Positions 7,966 through 15,800 of a DNA stretch of 64,000 nt are shown one piece after another; the stretch's first letter is position 1, and the number at the start of each line of letters is the position of its first letter. This DNA comes from CALCZU01 sp964396165. GTDB taxonomy: Bacteria > Bdellovibrionota > FAC87 > UBA2466. Location of the stretch: positions 1 to 64,000 of the forward strand of contig CAYNEF010000008.1 in the NCBI GenBank assembly GCA_964396165.1. The letters are read 5' to 3'. A program made the translations under genes and the position numbers. The notes beneath the pieces are model-generated. The model was not told the DNA's origin, did not search any database, and was given only the letters and a program-made list of their open reading frames with translations.

Positions 7966-9747
7966 TTATCGTTGTGGAAGGGGAAGAGTGAAAGTGACTT
8001 CTGTGCCTTTGCCGATGGTACTTTTTATAGAAAGCGTGCCTCTGTGTAGCTCTACAAAATATTTTGCAAGGTATAGCCCTAGCCCCGAACCTTTACTCGC
8101 TTCGCGTGTGTTTTGTCCTCGGTAGAACTTACTTGTGACTCGTGGAATTTCTTCTGGAGGAATGCCTAATCCATGATCCTGCACTGTCACTTGAATGAGA
8201 TCTTCAAATTCTCTGGTTCTTATAATAACGTCTTTTTCGTTCGGGCTATACTTGATCGCATTTTCCACAAGATTAAATACAACTTCCTGAATGAGTTGTT
8301 CATCTCCTTCTGTGGAAAACAAGGGCTCTAAATCCAAAATTATTTTTATCTTTTTTTCATCTGATAAAAATTTAAGCCTTTGTACAGCGCTTTCTACTAC
8401 TCGGTTGATATCGACAACTTCTTTTCTGGGTTCAAGAGACATCGATTCCATCTTTGTCACTTTTAAGATGTCGTTGATAAATCTAGCGAGTTCGGCATTA
8501 GTTCTGTCGATTGTCTTAAATGCTTCTGTTACTTCTTGGGAGAGGGTGTCTTTGTTTTCCGTAAGAGTTCTGTCGGTGACAGCCTTGATTTTGGCAATGG
8601 GTGTTTTAAGATCATGGCTGAAAAGCGAAATAAAGTTGTTTTTAAATTGATCCATTTCTCTTAAGTAAGAAGTCTCTTGCTGGTTTTTCCACTGCTTTTC
8701 TTCTTCTCTGGAGAGCCTGTACCCTATCATCAATAAGTGGGTGCCGAAAATACAAAGAAAAGGATTCGCAATCCCAGGCCACAATTTCGCTTCCGCAAAA
8801 AAGAAGAGTGTGACAAGAAGTAATACGAGAGACAAAAGAAGCAGGATGATCCACGCAATTGTTAGAGGAAAATAAAAGATAATGAGTACCGAGAGTACAA
8901 TGACAAAAGCGGAAATAAATATTCCCACTCCCTTATGCAATATATGGATTTCTTTTTTTGAAAAAAAGGAGTCGATGATATTTGCATGGATTTCAAGGGA
9001 AGACATCATTCCAAAGGGGGTCTCAAAGTTTGAGTTGGGGCTTCCTTCTCGGCCAATCAGCACTATCTTATCTTTGAAGCTTTCAGTGGGAACAGTGCCT
9101 TCATATAACTCCATCCCATCGTAGCTTTTGTAGCTGCCGCTTGGGCCCCGAAAATCAATCAATAGGGGAGGTATTAGATCTCTCGTGATGGGGTTTAAAT
9201 TGAGTTGTTTGTAGGTGGCAAGGGCCAGCGATTCTCCAGAAGAGTACACTAAACTATTTCTTCTCACCACATTGTCTGAGTCAGGAAAAATATTGTTAAA
9301 ACCAAAGGTGTCTTTGTGGGTGATTCTACGCGGAGGTAAAATCAATTTATTTTCTTCGTTAATAATCGAGGAAAAGATGAGATTCTGCTGTGGAAATTCT
9401 TCGGATCTTTTTTGAATGACCCATTCGTAGAACGGCGTAAAAACGATGACTTTGGGTGAGCCCTTTTCGATGTTTTCTATCAGTTTGTCGTAATAGGGTT
9501 TGTACCAGAGGGAGTGGGTTGAATGCTCTATCGCAAAACCTTCTGAGTCTTTGTGGACCGGATCTTTTTCAAGAAGCTGTAAGATTTTCGTGTCAGATAC
9601 TTTAACTAAAACAACTTGAGTCTCTGCGCGTTTTTTCCCACGGAGTTTGAAAAAGTGATCATAGAACCATTGATCCAGACTGCTTAAGGGAACAAAGATG
9701 AGGATGCAACAGATGCCGAAGCGAATGAAAAAGCTGAAAATTCGCAT
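7966..9747 (-). CDS. CHASE2-domain sensor histidine kinase
   Basis: Membrane sensor kinase, 593 residues. An N-terminal membrane segment (FIRFGICCILIFVPLSSL) is followed by an extracytoplasmic CHASE2 domain, recognisable by its long beta-alpha region with FNNIFPDSDNVVRR and FKDKIVLIG. Three closely spaced membrane helices around residues 265-350 follow, as is typical for CHASE2. The cytoplasmic part has the H-box SLFSHDLKTPIAKIK with phospho-acceptor His, the N-box LVENAIKYSPN, and G-boxes DHGLGIPPEE and GSGLGLYLAK. It is presumably the partner of the NtrC-type regulator immediately downstream. The signal is unknown. There is no PAS or GAF domain between membrane and kinase core. Confidence 0.92.
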   Translation of the reverse strand: MRIFSFFIRFGICCILIFVPLSSLDQWFYDHFFKLRGKKRAETQVVLVKVSDTKILQLLEKDPVHKDSEGFAIEHSTHSLWYKPYYDKLIENIEKGSPKVIVFTPFYEWVIQKRSEEFPQQNLIFSSIINEENKLILPPRRITHKDTFGFNNIFPDSDNVVRRNSLVYSSGESLALATYKQLNLNPITRDLIPPLLIDFRGPSGSYKSYDGMELYEGTVPTESFKDKIVLIGREGSPNSNFETPFGMMSSLEIHANIIDSFFSKKEIHILHKGVGIFISAFVIVLSVLIIFYFPLTIAWIILLLLSLVLLLVTLFFFAEAKLWPGIANPFLCIFGTHLLMIGYRLSREEEKQWKNQQETSYLREMDQFKNNFISLFSHDLKTPIAKIKAVTDRTLTENKDTLSQEVTEAFKTIDRTNAELARFINDILKVTKMESMSLEPRKEVVDINRVVESAVQRLKFLSDEKKIKIILDLEPLFSTEGDEQLIQEVVFNLVENAIKYSPNEKDVIIRTREFEDLIQVTVQDHGLGIPPEEIPRVTSKFYRGQNTREASKGSGLGLYLAKYFVELHRGTLSIKSTIGKGTEVTFTLPLPQR

Positions 9748-9791
9748 GGCCGCTTATACCACGGCTACAAAAAAAGGGAAGGGACTTGAGC

Positions 9792-10505
9792 TTAGAGTCT
9801 GACGCCGAAATACAGCTCAACACCGGTGATTGTGTTGTCGGATTGGAACCTGTTGATAAGCCACTTAAAGTCGACCATAAACGGGTTAAATTCACATCCG
9901 AAAGTCGCGATGAATGAGGGGAGAAAGATAGACTCCGACTCTGCATTTGCAGCGCTATCGGAGCGGTACCAAAGTGCGGCACTACCGCCCATCCCGATAC
10001 CGGCGGTGACATTCTCTGAAACGTTGAACATTCTTCTCACAACACCATCAAACGCAAAAACGTGTGTCGAATTTAAAATGTATTTATAACCAAGCATCCC
10101 ACGAATACCGAGTGGTACATTTTCAGTCAGCTGAGAGTAGTCGTAATCAAAATAGACCCCACCTTGAAAACCAAAGTCTTTAAAGTAATCGCCCGTAACG
10201 GTTTGTCTTGTGACTCCTGCAGAATCCGTGGTGTTTTTGGTCTGAGGTTCCATATAGAAATTTCCACCGACTGCAAATCCGACAGAAAAGACACCTGCGT
10301 CTGTGCGTCTCTCATCCGGATCTTGCGCAACGAAATATCTTTTTTGTCCAAACTTTTTAGCCTTCTTGGCGGGGCGTTTTGGAGGAGGGGCTTCTATGGG
10401 GCTTTCATTGTCGTAGCCTTCTTCTTCTTCTGCTTTTAAAGGGGAAGCTAAAAGGAGTAAGGGGAGGAGAATCACAAGGAATTTGACAGAGAAGCGACTA
10501 GACAT
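9792..10505 (-). CDS. Predicted outer-membrane beta-barrel protein
   Basis: A 237-residue exported protein. The signal peptide is MSSRFSVKFLVILLPLLLLA ending before SPLKAEEEE, followed by an acidic stretch, then a Pro/Lys-rich linker (PPPKRPAKKAKK). From about residue 65 the sequence alternates polar and hydrophobic residues in short strands (VGFAVGGNFYM, FGFQGGVYFDYDY, GIRGMLGYKYIL) and ends in VELYFGVRL, the C-terminal aromatic-rich strand expected of a barrel recognised by BamA. The Lys-rich linker might bind peptidoglycan or RNA; that is a guess. It is encoded 44 bp upstream of the CHASE2 kinase on the same strand and may share its transcript. Specific function unknown. Confidence 0.72.
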   Translation of the reverse strand: MSSRFSVKFLVILLPLLLLASPLKAEEEEGYDNESPIEAPPPKRPAKKAKKFGQKRYFVAQDPDERRTDAGVFSVGFAVGGNFYMEPQTKNTTDSAGVTRQTVTGDYFKDFGFQGGVYFDYDYSQLTENVPLGIRGMLGYKYILNSTHVFAFDGVVRRMFNVSENVTAGIGMGGSAALWYRSDSAANAESESIFLPSFIATFGCEFNPFMVDFKWLINRFQSDNTITGVELYFGVRL

Positions 10506-10683
10506 GATGGGGTTCCTTTCGAATAAGTGTAAAGCTTTTACTATTTTAGCAGAAAAAAACTTTCCAACATGACTTGACTGGTCATTCTTCTGTTGTGCTG
10601 CTTCATCATCCTAAACCGATAGGTGCTAAAATAAAGAAAGCTCCCCAACATTCCATTCCCTTCACATACAATAGAGGATTTTT

Positions 10684-11292
10684 TTGAAAAAATTCTATTC
10701 AACTCTTTTGATTGTCTTATCCTTGTGTATCCCAGCGTACAAAGCGTATGCTGAGTCTAGTGCTACAGATAAAAGCCATTTTCTTTTAGAAGCTGGGGCA
10801 TACGTCACTAACTTTGATAAAAGAATCAAGGCCGAAAAGGATTACACAAACAAAGTCAGTTCTATTCAAGGCTACTTAAGACTACACCCTGTAATCAGAT
10901 TGTCGGGCAAATTTAATTTTGAACCGTCACTTGGCACACTTGTCCCCGGAATTTCCAGTGTCGACGGTACGACACGTACTTTTGTGACACATCTGAATTT
11001 GGATTTGGGAGTAAAACTAAAACCGTGGTTTACCTGGCGACTGGGACCAGGAATTGTTTGGGGATGGTTGAACTCCAAAGGCGAAGCAGTTGTCTTAAAT
11101 AATGGATTAGATGAATCTACTTTTTATACCCCTGGGCAATCGGTAAATTATTTTTTACTCACGGCTGATACCGGTCTGACTATCAATGTGTATAAAAGAT
11201 TAAACCTGTTAATCGATTGTTATGTGCTCGATGCCGCAAGTACACTCAGACGAACTTTTGAATTATCCGCTACCTTGGGGATCAGATTATGA
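10684..11292 (+). CDS. Predicted outer-membrane beta-barrel protein
   Basis: A 202-residue exported protein with signal peptide MKKFYSTLLIVLSLCIPAYK followed by AYAES. The mature part is a chain of alternating strands (LEAGAYVTNF, GYLRLHPVIRLSGKFNF, LNLDLGVKLKPWFTWRLG) and ends FELSATLGIRL, fitting a small barrel of about eight strands. I accept the TTG start at 684 because AGAGGA at 10673-10678 sits five bases upstream and the signal peptide begins directly after it. Its stop overlaps the next start as ATGA, so barrel and metalloprotease are likely made together. No specific function can be assigned. Confidence 0.72.
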   Translation: MKKFYSTLLIVLSLCIPAYKAYAESSATDKSHFLLEAGAYVTNFDKRIKAEKDYTNKVSSIQGYLRLHPVIRLSGKFNFEPSLGTLVPGISSVDGTTRTFVTHLNLDLGVKLKPWFTWRLGPGIVWGWLNSKGEAVVLNNGLDESTFYTPGQSVNYFLLTADTGLTINVYKRLNLLIDCYVLDAASTLRRTFELSATLGIRL

Positions 11293-12056
11293 ACATATTT
11301 TATCTCTTCTTTGTATTTGCAAGTCCGATCGCTTTTTCATGGACCCATGTGGGTTCGAATATATTGGGTTGGTCGAGTCACAAAGTAGTCTTTCACGTGA
11401 ATCCAACCAATTGCTCGCTTCCTGAAAGCACACTATATGACATTATCGATCACTCTATTAATGCATGGAATAGTCTTCCGACGACAGATTTAGTATTGTC
11501 TAGAAGCCCGGATGTTTCCACAACGACCTATGATCAACTAAATTTGGGTACGGCAACAGATGCGCCAGTCATTTTGTGTGACACAGAAATGACTGCGCAC
11601 GGGATGCAAGGCGATAACATCCCCGCGAGTACGGTAAAAATAATGCTAAATGCCGCAGGCAATATTTCTTACGCGGGCATTTTATTAAATGCAGAAAGCG
11701 GTGCAGCTGCGAATTTAGATCAGCTGACTACAGGTGAAACCGAAGTAACTTTAACCCACGAGATAGGACATGCACTGGGGCTCGGACATAGTAGTCAGGC
11801 GCAGGCGCTGATGTACTACAGTATCGACGGTAAAACCAAGGCGACAGTCACAGAAGACGATATGGACGGGATTAACCATCTGTATCCGAGAAACGAATTT
11901 GCCAACGGGCAATTTGGTTGTTCGGCTGTGCATGCATCCCCGAATAAAAAATTAGGCTTATTAGAGTTTTTTCTGATTATCGCAGGGTTTGCGATTGCTC
12001 ATATCTGTGCAGGGAGAAAAATCAAACCTGGACGACTTCCTTCACTTCCGGAATAA
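11289..12056 (+). CDS. Matrixin-like zinc metalloprotease with C-terminal membrane anchor
   Basis: A metzincin-type protease of 255 residues. The signal peptide is short (MNIFYLFFVFASPIAFS). The zinc site HEIGHALGLGHS gives three His ligands and the catalytic Glu, and ALMYYSI downstream is the Met-turn. TEDDMDGINHLYP is the typical C-terminal end of matrixin and M10 domains. After this comes a short linker, then a hydrophobic helix (GLLEFFLIIAGFAIAHICA) and a basic end (GRKIKPGRLPSLPE), a layout seen in proteins held or sorted by a C-terminal signal. It should act in the periplasm or on the surface. It is translationally coupled to the barrel protein before it. The 3-prime 35 bp overlap nfu on the other strand. 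Confidence 0.85.
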   Translation: MNIFYLFFVFASPIAFSWTHVGSNILGWSSHKVVFHVNPTNCSLPESTLYDIIDHSINAWNSLPTTDLVLSRSPDVSTTTYDQLNLGTATDAPVILCDTEMTAHGMQGDNIPASTVKIMLNAAGNISYAGILLNAESGAAANLDQLTTGETEVTLTHEIGHALGLGHSSQAQALMYYSIDGKTKATVTEDDMDGINHLYPRNEFANGQFGCSAVHASPNKKLGLLEFFLIIAGFAIAHICAGRKIKPGRLPSLPE

Positions 12057-12591
12057 CTTCCTTCAGTCTGGTTTCCACGCCCATTTTCAATGTAGCAATG
12101 GAACTAGGGCAAGAGCTGCAAGAGCCTTGCAAGTGTAAATACACAATCCCATCCTCAAACTTACCAAAAGTAATGTCTCCACCATCCATTGCTACTGCAG
12201 GACGAATTTCTTGATCGAGCACTTCGCGGATTTTATTTTCAATCGCAGAGTTATTGCCGGTAGATTCCACTTTTGCATTGGGATCAAATCCATCTGCAAA
12301 AATCTTTTCGTTGTTGTTTAAATGCACTTCCAGCACTTTAGGGACTTCTTCTGCAACGACATCCCAGCTACCATCTTGTGCTTTGGTAATGGTGACGAAG
12401 TTAGAACCGACGAGCACTCCGCTCACGCCGGGAACTGAGAAGAGTTTGGTTGCAAGAGGAGATGTCTCCATTTTTTCTTTGGAGGAATAGTTCACAGCAC
12501 CTCTTTCTAATAAGGTTCTGTTCGTAACAAACTTCAGAGTGTTTGGATTTGGGGTGAATTCTAAATGGATGGAAGCGGCTTCTTGTGACAT
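12022..12591 (-). CDS. Nfu/NifU-type iron-sulfur cluster scaffold
   Basis: Iron-sulfur carrier of 189 residues. The N-terminal Nfu domain begins IHLEFTPNPNTLKFVTNRTL, the family hallmark, and the C-terminal NifU domain contains AVAMDGGDITF and the cluster-binding CSSC in LQGSCSSCPSS. Such proteins deliver 4Fe-4S clusters to target enzymes in the cytosol. I use ATG at 12591, with AGGAG directly upstream (12597-12601 on the complementary strand); an upstream ATG at 12627 adds 12 residues with no ribosome site. No suf or isc genes are in the window. Its end overlaps the convergent metalloprotease gene by 35 bp. Confidence 0.92.
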   Translation of the reverse strand: MSQEAASIHLEFTPNPNTLKFVTNRTLLERGAVNYSSKEKMETSPLATKLFSVPGVSGVLVGSNFVTITKAQDGSWDVVAEEVPKVLEVHLNNNEKIFADGFDPNAKVESTGNNSAIENKIREVLDQEIRPAVAMDGGDITFGKFEDGIVYLHLQGSCSSCPSSIATLKMGVETRLKEVIPEVKEVVQV

Positions 12592-12787
12592 AAAGTCTCC
12601 TAAAAAAGATAAAATCGACCTATTCATACCTCATTTAAGAGTTTACTTTCAAGCCCTGTCTACTTCTTGGACAGAATACACAAGTTTGAGTACAGGCAGT
12701 TTTATTGTTATGTGATTTTAAGCATTTATAACGACTGAAATGTGTAAAACTTTTCATAATTGAGTCAAACAAATCGAGCTGACGCGC

Positions 12788-12796
12788 TGCTATACT
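12788..12796 (+). promoter_or_regulatory. Candidate extended -10 promoter for giant lipoprotein gene
   Basis: TGCTATACT at 12788-12796 matches an extended -10 element (TG-N-TATAAT type) without a recognisable -35. The predicted transcript would begin near 12803, close before the ribosome site GAGGAG at 12804-12809 and the ATG at 12816. Such a short leader is a weak point of the call. Confidence 0.35.
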
Positions 12797-12815
12797 TCTG
12801 AAAGAGGAGCGCGAG

Positions 12816-15800
12816 ATGAGTATTTCTAAATCCTACGATTCAAAAGGCACATATAGTTTGCGTTGTGTATTGTGTGCTGTGCTCGCCAGCATGTTTGCTA
12901 TGCTTTTTACCTCCTGTTCCGGTTACATGGAAAGTGGACAAAGTTTTCGTGGTGGAACAGACATCACCAAAAATGCTTCTATCTCTATCAATTCAGCCGG
13001 AGCTATTCTTGGTATAGACGGCAATGAATTTACCTGCGAAGGCGATGGAATCAATTTCATCTGTAATACAGGCTCCTTTCTTTACAATAAAGAAGTAAAG
13101 GCCAGATTCGAATTTAAAAACACGGGCGGCCGTAAACTCAATAATATGAGCATGGGTGTAGTCGATGCGCCCTTTAATACTTCAGTAAAGAATGATTGCG
13201 ACGCTGGGATAAATGTAGAGAGTTCTTGTTATGTAGACGTGGTTTTTACCCCTGGATCTGTAATGCAATTCAAAGTGGTTGTACCAGTTATTATGGGCGG
13301 TCTTGCCACTAATAGAGGCGGGTTTTTTAGAAGAATGCTCTCTTCGCGTAACAGCGTGGATATGCAAGAAGATGGCACGACCTCTACTGCTTTTACCTTT
13401 TCGATCATAGGACAAACAATAGGAGACGGAACTGAAGGAACCAGTACAGCTGGTGGAACAGCAGGAGCTGGTACAGCTGGTGGAACAGCAGGAACTAGTA
13501 CAACTGGTGGAACAGCAGGAACTAGTACAACTGGTGGAACAGCAGGAACTGATACTACTGGTGGAACAGCAGGAACTGATACTACTGGTGGAACAGCAGG
13601 AACTGGCACAGCTGGTGGAACAGCAGGAACTAGTACAACTGGTGGAACAGCAGGTGGAACAGCAGGTGGAACAGCAGGTGGAACAGCAGGTGGAACAGCA
13701 GGTGGTGGAGCAGGTGGTGGAGCAGGAGAAGTTTCTGGTGGGACACAAAGCGGTGTTTTGGCGGATTTAGATCACGATGGAATTACCGACGATGTAGACA
13801 ATTGTCCTTCTGTCCCTAACCCGGATCAAGCGAACTACAATAATGTGGGCGTAGGCGACGCGTGTGACAACACAATCAATCTGGTTTCAAATTGCGGAAC
13901 TTTAAGTGCTGTAAAACCGAACGTGCTGACTGCAGATATTTCTTCAAATTCTACCTGCTTTGTAATGAGTGCAGGCGCGAAACTCTATTGTAACGGTCAT
14001 ACAATTACAGGTAATGGTACAGGCTACGGCGTATACGCATCATACTTATCCAGCAGTGGCATGACTGTGAATAATTGCAAAATTACAAATTTTGAAAAAG
14101 GCATTTATGCGTACGCGCATAACTACAATCTAGTACTTACCAATAATGAAATCTATGGCAACACTACTGGGATTCACCTTTTTATACACAACTACGATGC
14201 AACCATTACTGGAAATTATCTTCATAACAATTCATCCTACGGAATTTTAACAGGTCACCATAATTACCGATCGCTCGTGGCAGCTAACACGGCCGCGCAC
14301 AATCAAAACGGAATTGCCCTGACTGATTGGGCGGAATCTGCAATGGTAGACGGCAATACGCTATTAAATAATACTCAAGTAGGCTTGTCTGTATGGGCAT
14401 TTTATGCACCACCAGTCGTTAAAAATAACGTAGCTTGTTTCAATTTAATCGCTAACTATTCTCTATATAATTATTCTGGTACGGCGACATTTACAAACAA
14501 TGTCGATGGTGGACCGAACTGCCAACCTGCAAATACAGATTCTGACGGCGATGGAATACAAGATTACCGGGATAATTGCACCAATGTCTTTAATCCAGGT
14601 CAAGAAGATACAGATGGGGACAATATTGGGGATGCATGCGATTCAATCAACGATCGCGATCATGATGGAGTGAGAGATAATATCGACAATTGTCCTAACA
14701 TTTCAAATCCGAGCCAATCTGATACCGATAGTGATGGTATCGGGGATGCGTGCGATTTAGACAGTGACAATGATGGTGTTGCAAATGCAGATGACAATTG
14801 TCCTTTTGTAGCAAATTCAAACCAAACAGACACAGATGGCGATGGTATTGGTGATGCTTGCGACTTCTATCCAAATGATAAAGACAATGATGGAGTTCCA
14901 GATTATGTAGATAATTGCCCGACTGTATATAATTACAACCAAAGCGATTTAGATAATGATGGTGTGGGTGATGCTTGTGACCCCGATATAGATAACGACG
15001 GTGTTTTAAATGGTAATGATAATTGCATATACGTTGCAAATGCAGATCAAGTCGACAGCGATTTAGATGGTATGGGCGACGCCTGTGATACTTATCCATA
15101 TGACTATGACAATAATGGTGTGGTCGATTATTGCGGAGATGGAGTATGTACTCCAGGAGAAGATCAAAATAGCTGCCCACAAGATTGCGGTTACCCAACT
15201 TACTGTGGTGATGGAACCTGTAATTCAGGAGAAGATCAAAATAACTGCTCTCAGGATTGCGGAAGCCCGAGCTACTGTGGCGATGGAACCTGTAATTCGG
15301 GAGAAGATCAAAATAACTGCTCTCAGGATTGTGGCAGACCAAGCTACTGCGGCGATGGAATTGTCGATTCTAACGAGCAGTGTGATGGAACTGCTGATTG
15401 TAACTCGCAATGTATTTATCGGTCCAACTTTCTCTCTGCTTCTGTCAGCGGAGGATCTGTATCCTTTAGTTATTCTGGAGACGACGTTTTCAGTGGTATC
15501 TTATATTGCCGTCGTTCAATTAATGAAGCGTGGAATAGCTATGCTTATCTATCCTACAGCGGGCAAAGCGTGCACTTTTCAGACGGTGACTACGAATGCT
15601 ATATTGCTTTCACACGCGACAGCAATACAGTCAGCTTTACTGTAAACACGGAGTATTGCGGTAATGGAAGCTGTGCCATTGGCGAAAGCCAATGGAACTG
15701 TCCTCAAGATTGCGGAAGCCCAAGTTACTGCGGTGATTCAACATGTAATTCAGGCGAAGATCAAAATAACTGCCCACAAGATTGCGGTTATCCAAGTTAC

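Noticed and set aside
13182..13748. Long antisense and offset frames within the Gly-Thr repeat (Cys/Ser/Thr-rich and Gln/Glu-rich products)
   Set aside because: Repeat artefacts; the in-frame giant lipoprotein explains the sequence and codon pattern.
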